This document shows, in pieces, positions 50,814 through 59,013 of a DNA stretch of 64,000 nucleotides. Source of the DNA: Chryseobacterium taeanense. GTDB taxonomy: Bacteria; Bacteroidota; Bacteroidia; Flavobacteriales; Weeksellaceae. Made by a program: the position numbers and the translations under genes. The stretch is from the NCBI RefSeq assembly GCF_900099685.1, contig NZ_FNDW01000003.1, positions 1 through 64,000 on the forward strand, written 5' to 3'. The notes beneath the pieces are model-generated. The model searched no databases, was not told where the DNA came from, and was given only the letters and a program-made list of their open reading frames with translations. Position 1 is the first letter of the stretch, and each line of letters opens with the position of its first letter.

Positions 50814-53306
50814 TTAAATCAATCCAAACTGCTCAAAATGATGCGTAAAATGTTTTCGGTGCATCAGTTCCCACATTTCTTTATTTAATTTTCCGAAGAC
50901 AAAATTCATGTGTTCTACCTCCGGATTTTCTTTATAATAGATTACGAATCTCTTAAGATTTTCCAGGAATGACTGTTTAGCCGCTTCCAGGTTTTTATGT
51001 CTTAATTCCAAAAGCTTTTCATCTTCCACTAAGAACGGAGCAGGGAAATCTTTCGGCATTTTTCTGTGATTATACAGAGAATCCTGCCATTTTTCCAAAT
51101 GCTCTTCAGGTATAAAACATTTGTCCGCTTCAGGTTCACCAAGACTCACCAAAATACCGTGTTCCAAATGCTCGATCATTTGCTGAGGAGACATTTTCCC
51201 CCATTTTGGCTGGGTAGATTCCGTTAAACCATTTAAAGTTTTCTGAATGCTTTTTACATTTAAATCAATGAAAGGAGACTGTTTCGCCACCAATGTTAAA
51301 ATTGTTGCCACACAAACTACTTCTTCCCTTTGATTCACCACTTCCACCAGCCATTTTACCACACCCGAAGGAATATTTCTACCCTTCACTCCGCGGTTGA
51401 TTTTTTCTTTGGCTGTTAAATAAACCGTAATCGTATCTCCTGCATAGACCGGCTTGAAGAAAGAACAGTTTTCCAGTCCGTAATTTGCGATAACCGGACC
51501 TTTTTTACCGGAAACGAATAATCCTGCCGCAGCAGAAAGGATGAAATATCCGTGAGCAACCGTTTTATCGAAAATAGTTCCTGTAAGTCTTGTCGCATCA
51601 GTATGTGCGTAAAAATGATCCCACGAAACATTAGAGAAATTCACGATATCGGCATCCGTAACGGTTCTTCCTGCGGTTTCCAGAGAATCACCAACTTCCA
51701 CTTCTTCAAAATATTTCTGGAAAGGATGTTTATCTGAATATTTCTTTTCAGCGCCCTGCTGGTAAATTTTAGTAATTGCGGTTAATACATCCGGGGAACC
51801 CTGAATCGCTGTTTTCTGAAGGAAGAAATGAAGACCGTTCAGTCCACCCATTTCCTCGCCACCTCCTGCTCTTCCGGGACCGCCGTGCATTAAAGTCGGA
51901 AGCGGCGAACCATGACCTGTACTTTCTTTGGCACTGTCTCTGTTTAGCACGAAAATTCTCCCGTGCTGAGAAGCCATTTTCCACGAAGTTTCAGCAACAA
52001 AATTGTCGTCGTGAGAGATGATAGAACCTACCAAACTTCCTTTTCCTCTTTTTGCCAAAGCAGCTGCTTCCTCTGCATCTTTATACGGCATTAATGTAGA
52101 AACCGGTCCGAAGGCTTCCACATCATGAGAGATATTTTTCTCAAAAGGTTTGTCGTTTAAGAATAATTTCGGACTCATAAATGCTCCGCTTTCATAATCG
52201 GCATCTACCAGTTCGTGCTGTCCGTCGTAAATCAGCTCAGTTTCAGCTTTCAGTAGATTGATCTTTCTTAAAACCTCATCGTATTGCTGTTTTCCTACCA
52301 AAGAACCCATTCTTGTTTCTCTACTTAATGGGTTTCCGATTTTGGTCTGATCTAAAGCTTTAGACAAAGCATGTTGAACATCTCCGATTAAATTTTCAGG
52401 AACAATGATTCTTCGGATTGCCGTACATTTTTGTCCTGCTTTCGTCGTCATTTCGTTTCGAACTTCTTTGATGAATAAATCAAATTCCGGAGTTCCCGGT
52501 TTTGCATCCAAACCTAGAATTGAACAGTTCAGAGAATCTGCTTCCATGTTGAAACGAACTGCATTTCCTGCAACTGACGGTAAAGATTTCAACTTTCTTC
52601 CTGTATTTGCAGAACCTGTAAACAACACAGAATCTCCATCCTGAACATAATCCAGAATATTTCCTGGCTCACCACACACCAATTGCACAGCTCCTTCCGG
52701 AAGAATTCCGCTTTCGATCATATCCTGAAAAACAGCATTCGTTAAATAAGATCCAAACGGAGATGGCTTCACAATGGATGGAACACCTGCCAACAGTGAA
52801 GTCGACAGCTTTTCCAACATTCCCCAAACCGGAAAGTTGTACGCATTGATTTGAATTGAAACCCCTTCACTCGGTGTTAAAATATGTGTTCCCAAAAAAG
52901 TTCCGTTTGCTGAAATTTTTTGTGTATCTCCATCTACCCAAAAAGGTGTATTTGGAAGCATTCTTTTTGCTAAACCTGAGTAGGTGAAAAAAGTACCGAA
53001 ACCTCCTTCAATATCTACCCACGAATCTACATGAGTTGCTCCTGTTTTATAAGATAAATCGTAATATTTTTTCTTTCTTTCTAATAGGTAAAGCGCTACT
53101 TTTTTCAACATTTCCCCACGATCATAGAACGTCATGGAGGAAAGGTTTTTGTAGCCTACTGTTCTTCCGTAGTCCAACGCCTGTTCAAAATTCAAACCTT
53201 CCGTATCGGAAACAGCAACCTGTTCTCCTGTCACAGCGTTGTACAAAGGAATTCCGTTTCCGGTACCTTCTATCCATTCGCCGTGGATATAGTTTTTTAA
53301 TTTCAT
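50814..53306 (-). CDS. paaZ: PaaZ, bifunctional oxepin-CoA hydrolase / aldehyde dehydrogenase, with C-terminal extension
   Basis: Opens the oxepin-CoA ring and oxidises the semialdehyde in phenylacetate breakdown. 830 residues: an aldehyde dehydrogenase domain (about 1-520; motifs LFTGSANTGRKL, catalytic Cys in TKAGQKCTAIRR), an (R)-hydratase MaoC-like domain (about 525-680; NFSNVSWDHFYAHTDA...AHGYFILS), and an extra C-terminal part of about 150 residues (KWGKMSPQQMIEHLEHG, RKHFTHHFEQFGLI) with DinB/DUF1569-like features. E. coli PaaZ has 681 residues, so the extension is real. It overlaps the upstream gene's stop by one base. Confidence 0.93.
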   Translation of the reverse strand: MKLKNYIHGEWIEGTGNGIPLYNAVTGEQVAVSDTEGLNFEQALDYGRTVGYKNLSSMTFYDRGEMLKKVALYLLERKKKYYDLSYKTGATHVDSWVDIEGGFGTFFTYSGLAKRMLPNTPFWVDGDTQKISANGTFLGTHILTPSEGVSIQINAYNFPVWGMLEKLSTSLLAGVPSIVKPSPFGSYLTNAVFQDMIESGILPEGAVQLVCGEPGNILDYVQDGDSVLFTGSANTGRKLKSLPSVAGNAVRFNMEADSLNCSILGLDAKPGTPEFDLFIKEVRNEMTTKAGQKCTAIRRIIVPENLIGDVQHALSKALDQTKIGNPLSRETRMGSLVGKQQYDEVLRKINLLKAETELIYDGQHELVDADYESGAFMSPKLFLNDKPFEKNISHDVEAFGPVSTLMPYKDAEEAAALAKRGKGSLVGSIISHDDNFVAETSWKMASQHGRIFVLNRDSAKESTGHGSPLPTLMHGGPGRAGGGEEMGGLNGLHFFLQKTAIQGSPDVLTAITKIYQQGAEKKYSDKHPFQKYFEEVEVGDSLETAGRTVTDADIVNFSNVSWDHFYAHTDATRLTGTIFDKTVAHGYFILSAAAGLFVSGKKGPVIANYGLENCSFFKPVYAGDTITVYLTAKEKINRGVKGRNIPSGVVKWLVEVVNQREEVVCVATILTLVAKQSPFIDLNVKSIQKTLNGLTESTQPKWGKMSPQQMIEHLEHGILVSLGEPEADKCFIPEEHLEKWQDSLYNHRKMPKDFPAPFLVEDEKLLELRHKNLEAAKQSFLENLKRFVIYYKENPEVEHMNFVFGKLNKEMWELMHRKHFTHHFEQFGLI

Positions 53307-54049
53307 TATTTAATTTTTATAAATTCATTATAAATTTTCAAAGAATTATCTTTATATATAGACTCACTCATCTTCTGCATAATTTCTGAAAATTGTTCAT
53401 TTTTATCAATTACAAAAAAAGGATATGCATTTAATACTAATTTCTCTATTTCATAACTTTCTCCTTTTTCAGTCTTCATATTGATTTTTTGAGTAATAAA
53501 AACATTATCAATTAACTTATTTTCAGCACCATCCAAGTAATTAATTATTGACTCATGAGGAACTAATCCCATAAAATGGGTTAATTCTTCCGTTTCATAT
53601 GCTTTAATTAAGGGCATCCCAAAAAATATTTCTTTGCTAAAGTCAACAGTCATTAATCCATGAGCAAAAGAACCTTTTATTGGAATTTGTTGCTTTATAA
53701 TTTCAGAAAAAATCCACGAAATGGCATATAGAAAAACCTCAAAGGTTTCAAAAGAGTCATTTTTGGAAAAAATTACAATAGAATCAGAAAATGCTACAAT
53801 ATTAATTGGCTTAATATTATCACTTTTACCATTATTTACAATATTTTTTTTCTCCGTTATAAACTCAAATTTTGCCATGAGATCTTCATGAGTCGAGTTT
53901 TCAACTAATTTTTTGAATCCTAAAATATCTAAGAACGCTACAAATCTATTATCTGAATCTTTCCATTCTGACTCGTCTGAATAAGTTTTAAATTTTGAAT
54001 CTAATTGTGAATGCCAAAGGCTTTTATTTCTTATTATTATATTGGCCAT
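53306..54049 (-). CDS. Class III nucleotide-cyclase-like protein
   Basis: 247 residues. Three spaced features recall class III cyclases: FVAFLDILGFKKLV (first metal Asp), NIVAFSDSIVIFSK (second metal Asp in the beta-hairpin) and IPIKGSFAHGLMTVDF (in the place of the RxGxHxG strand). Base-selecting residues cannot be judged by eye. No membrane helix, so cytosolic. The stop codon overlaps the paaZ ATG (TAATG), which couples them, although a link to phenylacetate is not obvious. I recall similar uncharacterised DILGF proteins in many bacteria. Confidence 0.6.
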   Translation of the reverse strand: MANIIIRNKSLWHSQLDSKFKTYSDESEWKDSDNRFVAFLDILGFKKLVENSTHEDLMAKFEFITEKKNIVNNGKSDNIKPINIVAFSDSIVIFSKNDSFETFEVFLYAISWIFSEIIKQQIPIKGSFAHGLMTVDFSKEIFFGMPLIKAYETEELTHFMGLVPHESIINYLDGAENKLIDNVFITQKINMKTEKGESYEIEKLVLNAYPFFVIDKNEQFSEIMQKMSESIYKDNSLKIYNEFIKIK

Positions 54050-54072
54050 ATTATATTTTGTAATTTAATTTG

Positions 54073-54894
54073 TCATTCTTTGTACGGAAACAATTTCAAA
54101 AGTCCTTCATACAAACTTCTGTGAAGAATCGTTGCATGATTATCTGTTTCCATCATTTTATATTCTACCGTCCAATTTTTCTTATTCGATTTTTTAAGAA
54201 CATCATACAAATCTTCTGCATCTTTTACCATCACAGGATGTTCGCCTTTTCCGACAGAAATGTAAATAAATTTCTTAGTATCAGGAATTTTCGTTAATAG
54301 CTGGCCTGCTTGTTTTAAAAGGCTTTCATCATCCCACCATAAACTCGGACTGATAATAAAATAATGAGTAAACATTTCAGGTTTTTTCAATAAAATCTCA
54401 GTCGCTAAAAGTCCGCCCAATGATTGTCCGAATAAGTATTTATCAGTTGTTTTAAACTGACTTTCGATATAAGGTTTTAGTTCCTTTTCAAGAAAACTGA
54501 TGAACTTATCAGAATGTCCCGTCGTGGGATAATCTTTCTGTAAATCCTTTAAATCGGTATGAAAAGTGAAGTCTTTTTTTCTGTCAATATTTGCAATTCC
54601 CACCACAATCGTTTCCGGCATGGAATACATTTGATTAAAAAATTGAACTAAACCCGTCACATGAATAAAATCTTCATTCATGCTTCCATCCAAGAGGTAA
54701 ATAACGGGGTAAGATTTTGCTTTATTAAAATTTTGTGGAAGATAAATGTTTAAAACTCTGTCTTCGTTTAAAATTTTAGACTTAATCGTTCTGATTTCTC
54801 CAATAGTAAGCGGTTTTATATTCCCATTTTGTGCTAAAATCACATTCTGAAATACAAACAAAATACTACAGAAAATGAGAAGTTTTTTGATCAT
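54073..54894 (-). CDS. Exported alpha/beta-hydrolase esterase
   Basis: 273 residues with a signal peptide (MIKKLLIFCSILFVFQNVILAQ). Esterase D / enterobactin-esterase-like fold: YPVIYLLDGSMNED, the nucleophile elbow FGQSLGG (Ser), FIISPSLWWDDE and the catalytic His in DNHATILHRSLYEGL. Acts in the periplasm on an ester, perhaps a siderophore or acetylated sugar. It lies inside the paa stretch, next to the RAYT relic, and is likely unrelated to phenylacetate. Confidence 0.9.
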   Translation of the reverse strand: MIKKLLIFCSILFVFQNVILAQNGNIKPLTIGEIRTIKSKILNEDRVLNIYLPQNFNKAKSYPVIYLLDGSMNEDFIHVTGLVQFFNQMYSMPETIVVGIANIDRKKDFTFHTDLKDLQKDYPTTGHSDKFISFLEKELKPYIESQFKTTDKYLFGQSLGGLLATEILLKKPEMFTHYFIISPSLWWDDESLLKQAGQLLTKIPDTKKFIYISVGKGEHPVMVKDAEDLYDVLKKSNKKNWTVEYKMMETDNHATILHRSLYEGLLKLFPYKE

Positions 54895-54919
54895 ACTTTT
54901 TCGTTGTTAATCGCTTTTT

Positions 54920-54952
54920 AAACCTCATAGGTTTTAGAAACCTATGAGGTTT
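54920..54952. repeat. 33-bp palindrome, copy 1
   Basis: AAACCTCATAGGTTT (54920-54934), TAG, AAACCTATGAGGTTT (54938-54952). Each arm is itself nearly palindromic. A copy identical except for one loop base lies at 55576-55608 on the other side of the RAYT relic; a related but diverged element is at 41074-41107. Confidence 0.85.
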
Positions 54953-54967
54953 GAGTTTTACTATAAT

Positions 54968-55547
54968 TTATTCAATTGATAGAAAATCATATTCTATATT
55001 TGATTTATGATATTCTATAAAATTATTTACTGTTTCAAAATACTGCATCATTTCAGTTCTTTCAATTTTACTTTCTTTAGCCAAATTAATATAAGAATGA
55101 TAAGATGAATATTTCCACTTACCAATATCTTCAACAAATCCATGATTGACAGGATTATTATGGATATAGTGAAGTAATTTAATAAAATATTTTTCATCGT
55201 TTATCCTTTTTCTCTTCAGATAATCAAGAAAGAGAGAACCTTTTCGGTTATATCTTTTGTTATAAGCTTTTGCGTAAGCATTCAACAGATTACTAAATTG
55301 TTTCATTAAATATTTATGCTCGTCTTCATTAAGAAGATCATTCAGATTTTTAAATCTTACCAAATAGATGAAAATGATTTGGCATTAAACAGTATGCATA
55401 TATTTCAGCTATTGGAACAATATATTTTACAAGCTTATCTAAAAAATATTTATAATTTTCTTCTTCTCTAAAAATTAAATCTTTTCCATTTGCATGAGTG
55501 TAGATATGGTATACATATTCACATTCAAAATTTTCTGTGTTTGACAT
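54968..55547 (-). pseudogene. REP-associated tyrosine transposase (RAYT), frameshifted
   Basis: IS200-like Y1 transposase relic. The first part (ATG 55547, MSNTENFECEYVYHIYTHANG) reaches the HUH motif PNHFHL and then stops at 55350; the second part is open from upstream of 55363 and reads VRFKNLNDLLNEDEHKY, including the Tyr-containing helix (LNAYAKAYNKRYNRKGSLF) and YIHNNPVNHGFV. A single extra T in the string ctattt (minus strand, about 55365-55372) explains the break: without it the text would read HFHLLVRFKN as in the family. Flanked on both sides by the same 33-bp palindrome, the typical RAYT-REP arrangement. Confidence 0.85.
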
Positions 55548-55575
55548 TTTTTTTTCATTTGTGTTTTTATATTTC

Positions 55576-55608
55576 AAACCTCATAGGTTTTGGAAACCTA
55601 TGAGGTTT
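55576..55608. repeat. 33-bp palindrome, copy 2
   Basis: AAACCTCATAGGTTT (55576-55590), TGG, AAACCTATGAGGTTT (55594-55608). Same orientation as copy 1. It also separates the RAYT relic from paaY. Confidence 0.85.
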
Positions 55609-55624
55609 AGTAAAGAACAAAAAA

Positions 55625-56218
55625 TTATTTAATATCATCCCAAATGCTATAATCAACAACTTTTGTAGGAGTCTGCTGAACGTATTCCGTAAAAGGATCG
55701 CAAGGTAAAATGGCTTCTTTTCCTTCTCTCGCCAATTCCTGATATAATCTTGTTCCTTCCGTTTTCCATTTGATCATTTCATCTGAAACATCACGGATAA
55801 TTTTCGCCGGGCTTCCTACGATTAATTTTCTTGGATCACATGTAAAATTTGCAGGAACAAAAGCTAAAGCCCCGATAATGCATTCATCACCAATAACGGC
55901 CTTATCCATCACAACAGCATTCATTCCCACTAAACAGTTTTTCCCGATATGTCCGGAATGAATGATTGCGCCATGACCAATGTGCGCAGATTCTTCCAAA
56001 ATGGTTTCAATTCCCGGAAAAACATGAAGCGTACAGTTTTCCTGAACATTGGCACCATCTTTAACGATGATCTTTCCCCAGTCGCCACGGATTACCGCAT
56101 TGGGGCCCACATAAACTTCTTCACCGATTTCCACATTCCCGATAATTACCGCCTGTGGATGAATGTAAGCAGAAGGTTTTATGATAGGTCGAATTCCGTG
56201 ATATGAGTAAATATTCAT
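55625..56218 (-). CDS. paaY: PaaY, hexapeptide-repeat protein of phenylacetate catabolism
   Basis: 197 residues, left-handed beta-helix: repeated hexapeptide steps from PSAYIHPQAVIIGNVEIGEEVYVG through IGDECIIGALAFVPANF, with the gamma-carbonic-anhydrase-like His ligands HIGHGAIIH. In E. coli PaaY is a thioesterase-type helper that clears inhibitory CoA derivatives. Placement next to paaJ and paaI supports the PaaY assignment over a generic carbonic-anhydrase relative. Confidence 0.9.
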   Translation of the reverse strand: MNIYSYHGIRPIIKPSAYIHPQAVIIGNVEIGEEVYVGPNAVIRGDWGKIIVKDGANVQENCTLHVFPGIETILEESAHIGHGAIIHSGHIGKNCLVGMNAVVMDKAVIGDECIIGALAFVPANFTCDPRKLIVGSPAKIIRDVSDEMIKWKTEGTRLYQELAREGKEAILPCDPFTEYVQQTPTKVVDYSIWDDIK

Positions 56219-56446
56219 AATTTTAATTTGAAAATTTGAGAATGAGCTAATTTGAAAATTATTTTTAACGCAAAGCTTTTTTGAAAATTTTCCTGCATCC
56301 TTTTCGTTCGCAAAGGTGTTTGGCTTCGTCGAATCGCAGATTTAACTCAGCAAAGGTTAAAGATTAATTTAAAGAGCTAACTTGAAAATTTATCCTGTTT
56401 TAAATATCATTTTCAAATTCTCAAATTAGCTCATTTTCAAATTGAT
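56219..56446. repeat. Inverted-repeat spacer between paaJ and paaY
   Basis: Ends consist of mutually inverted strings built from aatttgaaaa, tttgagaatg and gagctaatttg (56224-56260 and 56409-56443), so the whole spacer can fold. The middle carries cgcaaaggtgtttggcttcg and actcagcaaagg, also seen in rearranged form at 61770-61800. No gene. Confidence 0.6.
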
Positions 56447-57652
56447 TTAAACTTTTTCAATCACCATCGCATAACCTTGTCCGACACCGATACAAAGGGT
56501 ACACAAGGCATATTTTTTATTCTGTTTCTGCAATTCCATGGCAGCAGAACCTACGATTCTCGCACCGGAAACGCCGAGTGGATGACCGATTGCGATGGCT
56601 CCTCCGTTTGGATTAACTCTGGAATCGTTATCTTGTAATCCTAATGTTCTTGTTACGGCTAAAGCCTGAGCGGCAAAGGCCTCATTCAATTCGATAATGT
56701 CCATATCGTCCAATGAAAGATTCAGCCTTTTCAACACTTTCTGAGCTGCTTCCACAGGACCAATTCCCATAATTCTTGGCTCTACACCGGCAACGGCTGA
56801 TCCTAAAATTTTAGCTTTAGGTTTCAAACCATATTTTTTTACGGCTTCTTCGCTTGCTAAAATTAGAGCCGCCGCACCGTCATTCATTCCAGAAGCATTT
56901 CCTGCGGTTACTGTTCCTTCTTTTCTGAAAGCCGGACGAAGTTTTCCTAATCCTTCCATTGAGGAAGTCGGTTTAATGAATTCATCAGTATCAAAAACTT
57001 TAGGATCACCTTTTTTCTGCGGAATTTCAACTTTTACAATTTCTTCTGCCAATCTTCCGCTTTCTTGTGCTTTTGTTGCTTTTTGCTGTGACCAAAGGGC
57101 AAATTTATCCTGATCTTCACGACTGATGTTGTGCATATCAGCTAAATTTTCAGCCGTCTCTCCCATACCGTCAACACCATACATTTCTTTCATTTTGGGG
57201 TTGACAAACCTCCATCCGAAAGTAGTGTCAAACATCTGGCTGTCTCTACCGAAAGCCGCACTTGGTTTTGACATTACATAAGGTGAGCGTGTCATATGTT
57301 CTACACCGCCCGCAATATAAATTTCGCCTTCTCCTGCAGCAATGGCACGGAAAGCATTAGCCACCGCCGACATTCCCGAAGCACAAAGTCTGTTTACCGT
57401 TTCACCGCCAATTTTATAAGGAAGCCCAGCCAAAAGTAGCGCCATTCTCGCTACGTTCCTGTTATCTTCACCTGCTTGATTGGCACACCCGAAAATAACA
57501 TCTTCAATTTCCTCCACGGGAACTTCCGGGTTTCTTGCCATGATTTCTTTAATAACTACCGCTGCCAAATCATCCGCACGAACTTCTGAAAGCCCTCCGG
57601 ATAATTTTGAAATTGGTGTTCTGATGTAGTCTATGATGTAAACGTTGTTCAT
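56447..57652 (-). CDS. paaJ: PaaJ-type acyl-CoA thiolase
   Basis: 401 residues. Thiolase active-site residues are all present: the nucleophilic Cys in [11 protein letters not shown], His in [11 protein letters not shown] and the second Cys in [15 protein letters not shown]. In the phenylacetate pathway it cleaves 3-oxoadipyl-CoA (and 3-oxo-5,6-dehydrosuberyl-CoA) to acetyl-CoA plus succinyl-CoA or the shorter chain. Length and the opening [24 protein letters not shown] fit PcaF/PaaJ. Confidence 0.93.
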   Translation of the reverse strand: MNNVYIIDYIRTPISKLSGGLSEVRADDLAAVVIKEIMARNPEVPVEEIEDVIFGCANQAGEDNRNVARMALLLAGLPYKIGGETVNRLCASGMSAVANAFRAIAAGEGEIYIAGGVEHMTRSPYVMSKPSAAFGRDSQMFDTTFGWRFVNPKMKEMYGVDGMGETAENLADMHNISREDQDKFALWSQQKATKAQESGRLAEEIVKVEIPQKKGDPKVFDTDEFIKPTSSMEGLGKLRPAFRKEGTVTAGNASGMNDGAAALILASEEAVKKYGLKPKAKILGSAVAGVEPRIMGIGPVEAAQKVLKRLNLSLDDMDIIELNEAFAAQALAVTRTLGLQDNDSRVNPNGGAIAIGHPLGVSGARIVGSAAMELQKQNKKYALCTLCIGVGQGYAMVIEKV

Positions 57653-57673
57653 TGTATTTGCTTTAGGCTTTAG

Positions 57674-57730
57674 GCTTTAAGTAATAGGCGTGTCCAGCTT
57701 CGAAAAAGCTTACTGCCTATTGCTTAAAGC
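57674..57730. repeat. Cruciform spacer between paaI and paaJ
   Basis: GCTTTAAGTAATAGGC (57674-57689) pairs with GCCTATTGCTTAAAGC (57715-57730) with one G-U pair; inside, AGCTT/AAGCT forms a second stem. Preceded by direct repeats of gctttag. No gene. Confidence 0.65.
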
Positions 57731-57741
57731 TTACTGCTTAT

Positions 57742-58155
57742 TTATAATTCTGTTACTTTCTTTCCTATTTTGTACACTGTTCCGACAAATTTAGCAATCA
57801 GGTCATTATTTTGATTGGTAATTTTAATATCATAAACAGCAGTTTTTCTGGTGTCATTGACCAAAATACTTTCTGCCCTAAAAATATCGCCTTCTTTTCC
57901 GGCTTTGGTAAAATTGATGATACAGTTTAATGCAACAGCAGCATCTCCGGTGTTGTTGGATGAAAATGCTAATGCAGAATCCGCAAAAGCAAATGTAATT
58001 CCACCATGAACTGTTTTCAGCCCATTAATCATTTCTTTCTTGATGGGCATTTCTATTAAACAGTAATTTTCTTTAACTTCAATCAATCTGATATTCATCC
58101 ATTGGGAAAACTCATCCTGATCAAACATATATTCTGCAACCTGTCTTGGGTTCAT
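57742..58155 (-). CDS. paaI: PaaI hotdog thioesterase
   Basis: 137 residues, single hotdog domain with the PaaI signature HGGITFAFADSALAFSSN (catalytic Asp region). It hydrolyses aromatic acyl-CoA by-products (ring-hydroxylated phenylacetyl-CoA) to free trapped CoA. The ATG overlaps the stop of the small membrane gene upstream by 4 bases, so it is coupled to that gene. Confidence 0.92.
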   Translation of the reverse strand: MNPRQVAEYMFDQDEFSQWMNIRLIEVKENYCLIEMPIKKEMINGLKTVHGGITFAFADSALAFSSNNTGDAAVALNCIINFTKAGKEGDIFRAESILVNDTRKTAVYDIKITNQNNDLIAKFVGTVYKIGKKVTEL

Positions 58156-58400
58156 TTATTCTTATTTAAATTTTTAAATTTTATCACATCTTTCCAAGTG
58201 TAGTCTCTGCCATCTAAAATGAATAAAGCTAAAAACACAAAGACAAAATAAAATATAAAGCCATATAGACTCATGCTTTTTTCATCATCCCATCCTAAAT
58301 AGTAAAAAAGAAGTTTAATGAGATAAAAGCTAACCAAAAAAGCAATTGCACTTGTGAGAGAACGCAGAAAGTTTTTCTTTGTGAAAATTCTTTTAAGCAT
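58152..58400 (-). CDS. Small two-helix membrane protein
   Basis: 82 residues: basic start, helix 1 (about 13-33), helix 2 (about 43-62), then DGRDYTWKDVIKFKNLNKNK. Unknown family. It resembles the protein at 58745-58972 in layout (two helices, charged ends, similar size). Overlaps paaI by 4 bases and lies between it and a 104-residue gene, so it is expressed with the paa cluster. Confidence 0.65.
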   Translation of the reverse strand: MLKRIFTKKNFLRSLTSAIAFLVSFYLIKLLFYYLGWDDEKSMSLYGFIFYFVFVFLALFILDGRDYTWKDVIKFKNLNKNK

Positions 58401-58425
58401 ACATTTTTACTTTTCAGATTAATTG

Positions 58426-58740
58426 TTATGGATGTGTTATTTTTTCGTATAAATCATCTGCCATTTTATCATAGATATTCATGGTTATACCAAATATGAT
58501 CTGCTCATTAGAAAGATTCTCTGAATCTGGTTCACATTCATTCTGGTGAGGAGCATTTAGATCAATACCTTCTTCATTAGCAATTCTTTTAATCAGCCCC
58601 TTATATTTTCCGTTAAACTTTCCTAACAATTCCAGCTTTTCCTGGTAATCATCTATCGCAGAAAGTTCCTGAAAAACGTACTCCTTTTCAATGTTCAGTC
58701 TTATTTCCAATTCAGCTCTGAATGCATTTATATCCATCAA
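58426..58740 (-). CDS. Conserved small cytosolic protein
   Basis: 104 residues, acidic, mostly helical (MDINAFRAELEIRLNIEKEYVFQELSAIDDYQEKLELLGKF in outline). A TGA/ATG pattern with the next gene is absent; gaps are 4 bases upstream and 25 downstream. No motif I can name. It starts with two Met codons; either could be used. Confidence 0.6.
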   Translation of the reverse strand: MMDINAFRAELEIRLNIEKEYVFQELSAIDDYQEKLELLGKFNGKYKGLIKRIANEEGIDLNAPHQNECEPDSENLSNEQIIFGITMNIYDKMADDLYEKITHP

Positions 58741-58744
58741 TCAT

Positions 58745-58972
58745 TTATTTTATCAAATCTTTTCGACTAGTCTTTCTAAAAAAATTCATCAGCTTATCAA
58801 TAAAAAGACGACTCATAAACATAGCTAAAAAATAAATGATTACGAATCCCCAACTAAACATTTTATCATCTGTCGTTTTAAAGCGAGCATCTGTTAAGTA
58901 AAATATACCTCCTACAAAAATTGTTGAGAAAAAGGCTACCGCGAAAGATGAAATCAATTTCTTTTTAACCAT
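58745..58972 (-). CDS. Small two-helix membrane protein
   Basis: 75 residues: helix 1 (about 7-26), helix 2 (about 38-57), charged ends (MVKKKL, FFRKTSRKDLIK). Probably a distant relative of the protein at 58152-58400. Part of a three-gene insert between paaH and paaI. Function unknown. Confidence 0.62.
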   Translation of the reverse strand: MVKKKLISSFAVAFFSTIFVGGIFYLTDARFKTTDDKMFSWGFVIIYFLAMFMSRLFIDKLMNFFRKTSRKDLIK

Positions 58973-59013
58973 AATTTATTATTTGCTAAAGTAATAATCT
59001 ATAAATAAATAGA

